Part shown: positions 1 through 5,432 of the stretch, in pieces | Layout: each line of letters begins with the position of its first letter | How positions within the stretch are numbered: the first letter of the stretch is position 1 | Source: Verrucomicrobiaceae bacterium | Lineage (GTDB): Bacteria; Verrucomicrobiota; Verrucomicrobiae; Verrucomicrobiales; Akkermansiaceae | Assembly (NCBI GenBank): GCA_947372405.1 | Contig: CANBTO010000318.1 | Location: 1-6,198, forward strand | Length of the DNA: 6,198 nt | Reading direction: 5' to 3' | Notes under the pieces: model-generated | What the model was told of the DNA's origin: nothing | The model's database searches: none | What the model saw: the letters and a program-made list of their open reading frames with translations, nothing else | Translations under genes and position numbers: made by a program

Positions 1-96
1 GCCGAGTCGGTGAAGGAAAGGTTCGCCCTCTATCAGCAGATGGCCGCCGGCAAGGATGCCGCCGCTCCATCCGAATCATCCACTCCCACCGCCTGA
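1..96 (+). CDS. C-terminal end of probable pyruvate:ferredoxin (flavodoxin) oxidoreductase (partial)
   Basis: Frame 1 is open from the first base to a TGA at 94-96 and gives 31 residues beginning AESVKERFALYQQMA and ending in a Pro/Ser/Thr/Ala-rich tail. The 'KERFALYQQMA' helix resembles the extreme C-terminus of NifJ-type PFORs, large cytoplasmic enzymes that oxidise pyruvate to acetyl-CoA and CO2 while reducing ferredoxin or flavodoxin. The neighbour supports this: as I recall, the DHOD-like protein starting 4 nt downstream is a frequent partner of nifJ. No catalytic or Fe-S motif falls inside the window, so the identification rests on a short tail plus context and is only moderately secure. 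The true start is upstream of the window. Confidence 0.65.
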   Translation, partial: AESVKERFALYQQMAAGKDAAAPSESSTPTA

Positions 97-100
97 CCCC

Positions 101-1093
101 ATGAACCTCCCCACCACTTATCTGGGATTGTCCCTGAAAAACCCCGTGATGCCGGGTGCCTCGCCGCTGGTTGACCAGCTCGACACAGTGCGCCGCCTTG
201 AGGACGCCGGTGCCGCTGCCGTGGTCATGCACTCGCTGTTCGAGGAGCAGATCACCAACGACCAGCTCGCCGAATTCGCACACACCGAGAATCCCGCCGA
301 GTCGTTCTCGGAGGCTACGTCCTATTTTCCGCACATGGACGACTACGTGCTGGGACCGGACCGCTACCTCGAACAGATCGCCCGCATCAAGGAATCGGTG
401 GACATTCCGGTCATCGGTTCGCTCAATGGCATCAGCCTCGGTGGTTGGACCGACTACGCGCGCCTGATCCAACAGGCCGGCGCGGACGCGTTGGAACTCA
501 ACGTCTATTACGTCGCCACCGATCCGGATGAACCCGGCCTTGCGGTGGAGAAGCGCACGCTCGACATCCTTCAGGCTGTGAGGGAATCCGTCACCATTCC
601 TGTGGCGGTGAAACTCTCGCCGTTTTTCTCATCGCCGGGTCATTTCGCCAAACAACTTGATTCCCTCGGCGCTGCCGGCTTGATCCTCTTCAACCGTTTC
701 TATCAGCCTGATATCGACATCGAGGAACTCGAAGCCACGCACCGTCTGGATCTGTCCAATTCCACCGAGCTCCGACTGCGCTTGCGATGGACTGCGATTC
801 TCCACGGCCACCTCAAGGCGGACATCGCCGTCAGTGGCGGGGTCCACACCGTGGAGGACATCATCAAGGCCATCATGTGCGGTGCCAGCGCCGTGCAGGT
901 GGTCTCCTGCCTGCTCAAATATGGACCATCCCACATTGGCAGCCTGGTCAAAGGATTGAGTCACTGGCTTGAGGACCACGAATACGATTCCATCGACCAG
1001 ATGCGCGGCAGCATGAGCCTCCAGCACTGCCCGGATCCCACCGTCTTCGAACGGGCCAACTACCTGCGTGTCCTGCAACTCTGGAAAGTCTGA
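101..1093 (+). CDS. Dihydroorotate dehydrogenase-like flavoprotein (PFOR-associated type)
   Basis: This 330-residue protein is predicted to be a cytoplasmic FMN-binding TIM barrel of the dihydroorotate dehydrogenase superfamily. It starts MNLPTTYLGLSLKNPVMPG, the usual first strand of this subgroup. An in-frame ATG at 56 would add a low-complexity Pro/His stretch inside the preceding gene, so 101 is preferred although no clear ribosome binding site precedes it. Visible elements are VVMHSLFEEQ near residues 42-51, ELNVYY at 132-137, VKLSPFF at 170-176, LFNRFYQPDID at about 196-206, and the phosphate-binding SGGVHT at 245-250. The NxxCPN or serine-type catalytic loop of true DHODs is absent: residue N134 is followed by VYYVATDP. 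A role in pyrimidine synthesis is therefore doubtful. Its partner and substrate are unknown; the tight linkage to PFOR suggests an accessory redox role. Confidence 0.88.
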   Translation: MNLPTTYLGLSLKNPVMPGASPLVDQLDTVRRLEDAGAAAVVMHSLFEEQITNDQLAEFAHTENPAESFSEATSYFPHMDDYVLGPDRYLEQIARIKESVDIPVIGSLNGISLGGWTDYARLIQQAGADALELNVYYVATDPDEPGLAVEKRTLDILQAVRESVTIPVAVKLSPFFSSPGHFAKQLDSLGAAGLILFNRFYQPDIDIEELEATHRLDLSNSTELRLRLRWTAILHGHLKADIAVSGGVHTVEDIIKAIMCGASAVQVVSCLLKYGPSHIGSLVKGLSHWLEDHEYDSIDQMRGSMSLQHCPDPTVFERANYLRVLQLWKV

Positions 1094-1103
1094 AACGCAT
1101 GCC

Positions 1104-1511
1104 GTGACCACATTCTCGCACACCACCGGATACGCGATCGAGGCTCTCGCCTGCCTGGCGAGGCATGGTCCGGATTCGATGCTGGTTCGGGAAATAGCCA
1201 AACTCACGCTGATGCCCTTGCCCTATCTGGCGAAAATCTTCCAACGTCTGGCCGACGCCGGCATCGTGGAATCCAAACGTGGTTACAAGGGTGGCGTCCG
1301 CCTGACTCGTCCGCCGTCGGAAATCAGCCTGCTTGAGATCGATGCCGCACTGGAAAGCTCCAGTGTTCCCGCTCAGGGTGGTCCGGGCGAAGAAACTCCT
1401 CGACCAACCACGTTCTGGGATGCATTTCATATGTCGTATCGCGAAAAACTCGCAGCCTTGACCCTCTCTGAAGTGCTCGCCTACGAAACCCAACCCTCTC
1501 GCGGCAAATGA
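1104..1511 (+). CDS. Rrf2 family transcriptional regulator lacking cluster cysteines
   Basis: Rrf2 proteins are small dimeric winged-helix DNA-binding regulators; members such as IscR and NsrR sense Fe-S or NO through a bound cluster. From the GTG at 1104 this protein has 135 residues and opens FSHTTGYAIEALACLA, matching the family's first helix. The helix-turn-helix is around residues 27-50 (VREIAKL...PYLAKIFQRLADAG) and the wing is SKRGYKGGVRL at 57-67. An alternative ATG at 1068 would add 12 residues overlapping the upstream gene; homology to the normal Rrf2 N-terminus favours GTG. The only cysteine is C17 in helix 1. The C-terminal half, where IscR-type members carry three cysteines, has none, so direct cluster sensing by the usual ligands is unlikely. 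The gene starts 10 nt after the DHOD-like gene and overlaps nuoA by 4 nt, which suggests it regulates this same cluster. Confidence 0.87.
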   Translation: MTTFSHTTGYAIEALACLARHGPDSMLVREIAKLTLMPLPYLAKIFQRLADAGIVESKRGYKGGVRLTRPPSEISLLEIDAALESSSVPAQGGPGEETPRPTTFWDAFHMSYREKLAALTLSEVLAYETQPSRGK

Positions 1512-1912
1512 AACACCCCTACCTGCCGGTCCTCATATTCTTCGGAGTGGCGCTGATGGTGCCCGTGGCCTCGCTTACGCTAGCCCGTCTCTGGATGACG
1601 TTTTTCACCCCGATCAAGCGAGGAAAGGAAAAAAACTCGCTCTACGAATGCGGTGTCAATCCGCTGGCGGAGCGGCAGAACCGCTTCCATTCGCAATACT
1701 ATCTGTTCGGCCTGCTGTTTCTGCTTTTTGACGTGGAAACCGTCTTTCTGCTACCGTTCGCGGTGGCGTTTCTCAAGCTGTCGGTCGGAGCTTTTCTCGT
1801 CGCCATGTTGTTCCTCCTTCTGTTAGCGGAAGGCCTCGTCTGGGCATGGAGCAAGGGCCTGCTCAACTGGCGCGGACCCGCCAAACCGAATTTCACCGTA
1901 TATGGCGATTGA
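1508..1912 (+). CDS. nuoA: NADH-quinone oxidoreductase subunit A
   Basis: NuoA is a small integral membrane subunit of complex I that lies at the junction of the membrane arm and the quinone-binding peripheral arm. The 134-residue protein has the expected three membrane helices, at about residues 6-28, 64-86 and 89-113. The long loop between the first two carries the family signature LYECGVNP (C48), followed by [21 protein letters not shown] with the conserved acidic pair D75 and E77. Its length is normal for the family. The ATG overlaps the stop of the Rrf2 gene (ATGA at 1508-1511), implying coupled translation; there is no good ribosome binding site of its own. It overlaps nuoB by 11 nt. 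Confidence 0.96.
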   Translation: MKHPYLPVLIFFGVALMVPVASLTLARLWMTFFTPIKRGKEKNSLYECGVNPLAERQNRFHSQYYLFGLLFLLFDVETVFLLPFAVAFLKLSVGAFLVAMLFLLLLAEGLVWAWSKGLLNWRGPAKPNFTVYGD

Positions 1913-2537
1913 TCCCAAACTGGCCGAAGAGTTGAAGACGCAGGGTGTGCACGTCACATCCTTCGAGCAACTCATCAACTGGGGCCGCTCCAGTTCGCTG
2001 TGGCCGCTTCAGTTCGGGCTTGCCTGCTGTGCCATCGAGATGATCGCCGCCACCATGGCCAAGTATGACATGGCCCGCTTTGGAGCGGAGGTCTTCCGGC
2101 CGTCTCCAAGACAGGCCGACCTGATGCTCGTCGCTGGCACGGTGACCAAGAAGATGGCTCCACAGGTGGTCAGACTTTACAACCAGATGGCGGAGCCGAA
2201 ATACGTCATCGCCATGGGTGCCTGCGCGATTTCCGGCGGACCGTTCAAGGATGGCTACAACGTGCTCAAGGGTATCGACCGTTTCATTCCGGTGGACGTC
2301 GTCATTCCAGGTTGCCCGCCACGTCCCGAGGCCTTGTTGGAAGGCTTGATGACGCTGCGTGACAAGATTGCGAAGGAAAAGCTGATAGGAATACACCGCG
2401 CCCGCCACGCCGACCCGAACGGGACGCCGTCATTTCCGGTTCCCGAGTATGGCCCTCACGATCTGGAACCCAAGGTCAACCGCGAGATCTGGAATCCGCC
2501 GGCCATCATCCGCGAAGCGGGAGGAGGTGACGAATGA
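1902..2537 (+). CDS. nuoB: NADH-quinone oxidoreductase subunit B (Fe-S cluster N2)
   Basis: NuoB carries the terminal [4Fe-4S] cluster N2, which passes electrons to quinone at the interface with NuoD and NuoH. All four expected ligands are present: the adjacent pair C42-C43 in [13 protein letters not shown]108 in [10 protein letters not shown], and C138 in [12 protein letters not shown]. Further family marks are [14 protein letters not shown] and the 'GTVTKKMAP' segment. At 211 residues it is somewhat longer than minimal NuoB because of a C-terminal extension after about residue 165 (rich in Pro, Arg and Asn). The ATG at 1902 lies inside the end of nuoA, and the stop overlaps the nuoC start (ATGA at 2534-2537). 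It is cytoplasmic-side and peripheral-arm. Confidence 0.97.
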   Translation: MAIDPKLAEELKTQGVHVTSFEQLINWGRSSSLWPLQFGLACCAIEMIAATMAKYDMARFGAEVFRPSPRQADLMLVAGTVTKKMAPQVVRLYNQMAEPKYVIAMGACAISGGPFKDGYNVLKGIDRFIPVDVVIPGCPPRPEALLEGLMTLRDKIAKEKLIGIHRARHADPNGTPSFPVPEYGPHDLEPKVNREIWNPPAIIREAGGGDE

Positions 2538-3139
2538 ACGTGGAAACCGACTCCATCCTTGAGCAGTTGCGCGCGGCCTTGCCCGATGTGGTCATTTCGC
2601 TCCGCAAGAACCCGGGGCCTTCCGGGCAACACTCGCTGCTCGTTGAAAACGCCGGTCTGCTTGATGTATGCCAGGTCCTTCGCGACAAGCTCTCGTTCGA
2701 TTTCCTCTCGAACGTCACCGGAGTCGATTGGCCGGATCCCGCCAAGGCGGACAAGATCGCCGTGGACGAAGGGGAGGGGAGCGCATCCCGGACGGATGGG
2801 TTTCTCGAAGTGGTCTATCACCTGTACTCCACCGCAAACCGCATCGGTCCGCTGGTGCTTCGCGCCCGCACTTCCGACCGTGCTGGAAACACGAAAATCC
2901 CTTCCGTCGTCTCGGTTTATCGCAGCGCCGAGTTCCAGGAGCGCGAGATATACGATCTCTTCGGAGTCGAATTCACCGGACATCCCGATCTCCGCCGCAT
3001 CTTGATGTGGGACGAATTTCTCGATCACCCGATGCGCAAGGACTACGTCGCGCCGGATGACTACGAATACGAACCCACGCCGCACGACGCCGTGATGGAG
3101 AAGGCCAGGAAACATTATCCTTCCATGGGGGAAGCATAA
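2534..3139 (+). CDS. nuoC: NADH-quinone oxidoreductase subunit C
   Basis: NuoC is the 30-kDa-type peripheral-arm subunit that packs against NuoB and NuoD. The 201-residue product has the family signature [20 protein letters not shown] at residues 136-155, and the typical C-terminal HPMRKDY. The N-terminal domain (about 1-70) ends in [11 protein letters not shown]. It is followed by an acidic loop of about 20 residues ([16 protein letters not shown]) before [10 protein letters not shown] that is longer than I would expect. The start is well supported: a full AGGAGGTGA ribosome binding site at 2522-2530 sits just upstream of the ATG, which overlaps the nuoB stop. It is a separate gene from nuoD, not the fused nuoCD of enterobacteria. 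Immediately after its stop the inserted cassette begins. Confidence 0.95.
   Translation: MNVETDSILEQLRAALPDVVISLRKNPGPSGQHSLLVENAGLLDVCQVLRDKLSFDFLSNVTGVDWPDPAKADKIAVDEGEGSASRTDGFLEVVYHLYSTANRIGPLVLRARTSDRAGNTKIPSVVSVYRSAEFQEREIYDLFGVEFTGHPDLRRILMWDEFLDHPMRKDYVAPDDYEYEPTPHDAVMEKARKHYPSMGEA
3127..3134 (+). promoter_or_regulatory. Shine-Dalgarno-like sequence at the end of nuoC, now separated from nuoD
   Basis: GGGGGAAG lies in the last codons of nuoC, 6 nt before the left arm of the inserted cassette. This is where a ribosome binding site for an immediately following nuoD would sit, as seen at the nuoC, nuoI and nuoH junctions. No start codon at suitable spacing follows it now, and nuoD has no clear site of its own. 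I infer it is a relic separated from nuoD by the insertion. nuoA and nuoB also lack obvious sites, so the argument is suggestive only. Confidence 0.35.
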
Positions 3140-3140
3140 A

Positions 3141-3169
3141 ACCACGGATTACACGGATTTTACGGATTG
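3141..3169 (+). repeat. Left arm of 29-bp perfect inverted repeat
   Basis: This arm pairs without mismatch with 3566-3594. It contains three copies of ACGGATT, at 3144-3150, 3153-3159 and 3162-3168, each 9 bp apart with two-base spacers AC and TT. It begins 2 nt after the nuoC stop codon and ends 2 nt before the first possible start codon of the GxxExxY gene. Confidence 0.95.
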
Positions 3170-3170
3170 A

Positions 3171-3575
3171 ATGAATAGCAGGAAAGACAGTCACCCGCAT
3201 ATGGAACTCACCGAGCGAATCATCGGTGCGGCGATGGCGGTTCACCGTGCGTTGGGTTCTGGTCTTGACGAGAAAATCTACGAAAACGCTCTTTGCTTGG
3301 AACTTGCCGCGCAATCCATCCATTTCACACAGCAGGAAAGATTCCCTGTTCATTACCGTGGCCACATCGTGGGCAATCTGATTACGGACCTCATTGCGGA
3401 TTCCAAGGTGATCATCGAAACCAAAGTCGTGGAACACATTCTTGACGTCCATATCGCCCAAGTTCTGAGCTATCTGAGCATCACCAGGCTCCAAGTGGGC
3501 CTGATCATCAATTTCAAGCACCTTTCCATCGGCTTCAAACGGGTCGCCAACATTTACCAAAAAACCAATCCGTAA
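3171..3575 (+). CDS. GxxExxY family protein (PD-(D/E)XK nuclease-like fold)
   Basis: The protein belongs to the small GxxExxY family, whose biological role is unknown to me; it is related in fold to PD-(D/E)XK nucleases. In the 134-residue reading the name motif is G31-L-D-E34-K-I-Y37, preceded by the usual [13 protein letters not shown]. The nuclease-like core is visible: D73 in ITDLIAD, the E83-T-K85 pair in VIIETKVVE, and the following IAQVLSYL with Q97. The end ([16 protein letters not shown]) is typical, so the gene looks intact. A second ATG at 3201 gives a 124-residue form starting [11 protein letters not shown], with AGGAAAG at 3180-3186 upstream (14 nt, long spacing); either start is possible. 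The last two codons and the TAA lie in the right repeat arm. It is unrelated to complex I and appears to be the cargo of the cassette. Confidence 0.88.
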   Translation: MNSRKDSHPHMELTERIIGAAMAVHRALGSGLDEKIYENALCLELAAQSIHFTQQERFPVHYRGHIVGNLITDLIADSKVIIETKVVEHILDVHIAQVLSYLSITRLQVGLIINFKHLSIGFKRVANIYQKTNP

Positions 3576-3594
3576 AATCCGTGTAATCCGTGGT
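3566..3594 (+). repeat. Right arm of 29-bp perfect inverted repeat
   Basis: This arm is the exact reverse complement of 3141-3169. It contains three copies of AATCCGT at 3567-3573, 3576-3582 and 3585-3591. The arm encodes the last codons (Asn, Pro) and the stop of the GxxExxY gene. It ends 18 nt before the nuoD start codon. Pairing fails on both sides of the 29 bp (3140 against 3595, and 3170 against 3565), so the boundaries are sharp. Confidence 0.95.
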
Positions 3595-3612
3595 CTCCTT
3601 TCCAATTACAGA

Positions 3613-4767
3613 ATGATCTCCGACCCATCCATGTTCAGCTCCGCGCCGGTTCTCGAAGGATCGGACGACGACCAGTTGCTGCGCGTTTCGTTAGGGCCGC
3701 AGCACCCGTCCACCCACGGCGTGTTCCGGATGAACGTCGTGCTCGACGGCGAGACGGTCGTCAGCCTCAAGCCGGTTTTCGGCTACCTCCATCGCAACCA
3801 CGAGAAAATCGCGGAAGGCGTGACTTATCTCAGTTCGATGCCTTACACCGATCGGCTCGACTATATCTGCCCGCTCAGCAACAACTGGGCCTATGCCCAC
3901 GCCGTGGAGAAACTCGCCGGCATCGAGGTGCCCGAGCGCGCCGAATACATGCGCGTCATCCTCGCCGAGCTCACCCGCCTGATCAACCATACTGCTTTCA
4001 TGGGCTTCATTCTCGGTGACATGGGCGCGTGGGGTTCGGCGCTGATGTATGCCTTCCGCGAACGGGAGAAAATTCTCGATCTTTTCGAGGATCTAACCGG
4101 CGCGCGGATGATGGCGAATTTCATGCGCTTCGGTGGCTGTCGCAACGATCTTCCCGAAGGTTGGGCGCGGAAGGTCGGCGTGCTTGTGGATGATTACGGG
4201 CCGTTTCTCGATGAAATGGAACAACTCCTCACTGGAAACGAAATCCTGTTGGCCCGAACGCAGGATGTCGGGCAGTTGCCGAAGGAAACCCTGATCAACG
4301 GCGGCATCACCGGCCCGATGCTGCGTGCGGCCGGTGTGAACTACGACATACGAAAGGTGGAGCCTTACGGCATCTACGACCGATTCAGTTTCCGCATTCC
4401 TCTTGGCGAGAAAGGCGATTGTTACGACCGCATCATGATCCGCTTCCTGGAGATGCGTGAGTCGTTGAAGATCCTTCGCCAGGCAATCGATCAACTTCCT
4501 GAGGGGGATTACATCCATCCCAAGGCGAAGATCCGCAACTTCAAACCACCTGTGGGAGAGGCCTATGGTCGCATCGAAGGGCCCAAGGGCGAACTGGGAT
4601 TTTATATCATCAGCGACGGATCGGTGAATCCATACCGCTACCGCGTCCGTCCGCCGAGTTTCATCAATCTCACGTTGCTTGAAGACATGTGCCTCGGCCT
4701 CGATCTGGCCGACGTCGTTATCATCCTTGGCAGCGTGGACATCGTGTTGGGGGAGGTGGACCGGTGA
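3613..4767 (+). CDS. nuoD: NADH-quinone oxidoreductase subunit D (49-kDa, quinone-binding)
   Basis: NuoD is the peripheral-arm subunit that, with NuoB, forms the quinone reduction site. The 384-residue protein shows [13 protein letters not shown] with H35 and YTDRLDY with Y84. By position these correspond to the quinone-headgroup His38 and Tyr87 of Thermus Nqo4, with the same offset of three. Other marks are [35 protein letters not shown], and the C-terminal GEVDR. The region before [18 protein letters not shown] lacks the stretch that usually holds ESxIHHF, making the protein slightly short. [13 protein letters not shown] replaces the more common GYLHRG-EK. An in-frame ATG at 3631 is an alternative start; neither has a clear ribosome binding site. 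It is separated from nuoC by the cassette and overlaps nuoI by 4 nt. Confidence 0.96.
   Translation: MISDPSMFSSAPVLEGSDDDQLLRVSLGPQHPSTHGVFRMNVVLDGETVVSLKPVFGYLHRNHEKIAEGVTYLSSMPYTDRLDYICPLSNNWAYAHAVEKLAGIEVPERAEYMRVILAELTRLINHTAFMGFILGDMGAWGSALMYAFREREKILDLFEDLTGARMMANFMRFGGCRNDLPEGWARKVGVLVDDYGPFLDEMEQLLTGNEILLARTQDVGQLPKETLINGGITGPMLRAAGVNYDIRKVEPYGIYDRFSFRIPLGEKGDCYDRIMIRFLEMRESLKILRQAIDQLPEGDYIHPKAKIRNFKPPVGEAYGRIEGPKGELGFYIISDGSVNPYRYRVRPPSFINLTLLEDMCLGLDLADVVIILGSVDIVLGEVDR
4752..4758 (+). promoter_or_regulatory. Ribosome binding site that fixes the GTG start of nuoI
   Basis: GGAGGTG within the last codons of nuoD lies 5 nt upstream of the GTG at 4764. It supports this GTG as the nuoI start over upstream in-frame ATG codons inside nuoD, such as 4689. 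Confidence 0.8.
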
Positions 4768-5432
4768 ACGAACAACCCGACATCAAACGGCTGCCTCCGT
4801 TGTCGCAATGGTCCTTCCCTGGATTCGGATTGTTGAAGGGGCTTGCGGTCACGGGCAGGAACATGGTCGAGAGTTTCTACAAGAAGGATCGCATGACCAC
4901 GATCCAGTATCCCGAACAGCGCGCGGTCATCAGTCCGAATTTCCGCAACTTCCCCTTCCTCGTTTACGACAACGATCCGAAGGCAGGCCTGCGCTGCACC
5001 GCCTGCTCGATCTGTGAGAAGGAATGTCCGCCACAGTGCATCTACATCGTGCTGGACCGCGACGAAAACGGCAAATCTCTCAAACGGCCCAAGGTTTTCG
5101 ACATCGACCTGTCCGTCTGTATGAACTGCGGCATCTGTTCCGAGGTTTGTCCCTTCGATTCGATCTACATGGACGGCGAGTATGAAATGAGCACGGACGA
5201 CCGCTTCGGCGGATTGCTTTTCGGTCTGGACCGCCTCTCTAAATCCGCCGAATACCACATGAAACTCCGGCCCGCACAGGCATCGGAAGTCATGGCCCGC
5301 CGCAAGGCGTATGAGGAGAAGAAAGCCGCCGCAGCAGCAGCCAAGGAGGCGAAGGCCAAGGCGGACAAGGAAGCCAAGGAAAAGGCCGCCGCCGAGGCAA
5401 AGGCGAATGAAGAGAAAGGAGAAAGCGCATGA
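4764..5432 (+). CDS. nuoI: NADH-quinone oxidoreductase subunit I (8Fe ferredoxin-like) with charged tail
   Basis: NuoI carries the two [4Fe-4S] clusters N6a and N6b, which relay electrons towards NuoB. The 222-residue protein has both ligand sets: C78-C81-C84-C88 ([13 protein letters not shown]) and C119-C122-C125-C129 ([13 protein letters not shown]). The N-terminal segment, about residues 16-45, is the amphipathic anchor region. From about residue 175 to the end there is a Lys/Ala/Glu-rich tail ([20 protein letters not shown] and onward), probably a long charged helix and absent from minimal NuoI. Translation starts at a GTG overlapping the nuoD stop (GTGA) with a strong ribosome binding site. 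The gene sits before nuoH, the reverse of the common nuoH-nuoI order. Its stop overlaps the nuoH start. Confidence 0.95.
   Translation: MNEQPDIKRLPPLSQWSFPGFGLLKGLAVTGRNMVESFYKKDRMTTIQYPEQRAVISPNFRNFPFLVYDNDPKAGLRCTACSICEKECPPQCIYIVLDRDENGKSLKRPKVFDIDLSVCMNCGICSEVCPFDSIYMDGEYEMSTDDRFGGLLFGLDRLSKSAEYHMKLRPAQASEVMARRKAYEEKKAAAAAAKEAKAKADKEAKEKAAAEAKANEEKGESA

Larger units (their letters stand above)
3141..3594 (+). mobile_element. GxxExxY cassette bounded by a perfect 29-bp inverted repeat
   Basis: A 454-bp unit lies exactly between nuoC (stop at 3139) and nuoD (start at 3613). Its ends are perfect inverted repeats of each other, and it contains a single gene for a GxxExxY-family protein. A hand count of 3241-3540 gives 49% G+C against about 60% in neighbouring lines such as 3721-3780 (62%), which points to a separate origin. 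I see no flanking target-site duplication, and no transposase motif other than the nuclease-like fold of the GxxExxY protein. The unit could be a small mobile element, a passenger moved by trans-acting functions, or a domesticated intervening sequence. That it is an inserted unit is well supported; current mobility is not shown. Confidence 0.7.

Noticed and set aside
56..100. Upstream ATG at 56 as the start of the DHOD-like gene
   Set aside because: The extra residues are low-complexity Pro/His from the out-of-frame end of the PFOR gene; the family's N-terminus begins at the ATG at 101.
1348..1365. Hairpin CACTGGA-AAGC-TCCAGTG inside the Rrf2 gene, considered as a terminator
   Set aside because: The 7-bp stem lies within coding sequence, no T-run follows, and the frame continues to a stop that overlaps nuoA.
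2456..3145. 229-residue minus-strand open frame opposite nuoC, and similar ones at 629-1207, 948-1493, 1893-2408, 2973-3605 and 4093-4518
   Set aside because: All are antisense to clear family members; no motif, ribosome binding site or plausible product is visible.
3141..3594. CRISPR array or tandem repeat array
   Set aside because: The repeats are one inverted pair around a gene, with a short internal 9-bp period; there is no repeat-spacer structure.
3135..3600. Target-site duplication flanking the cassette
   Set aside because: The sequences just outside the arms (CATAAA on the left, CTCCTT on the right) do not match, so no duplication can be claimed.
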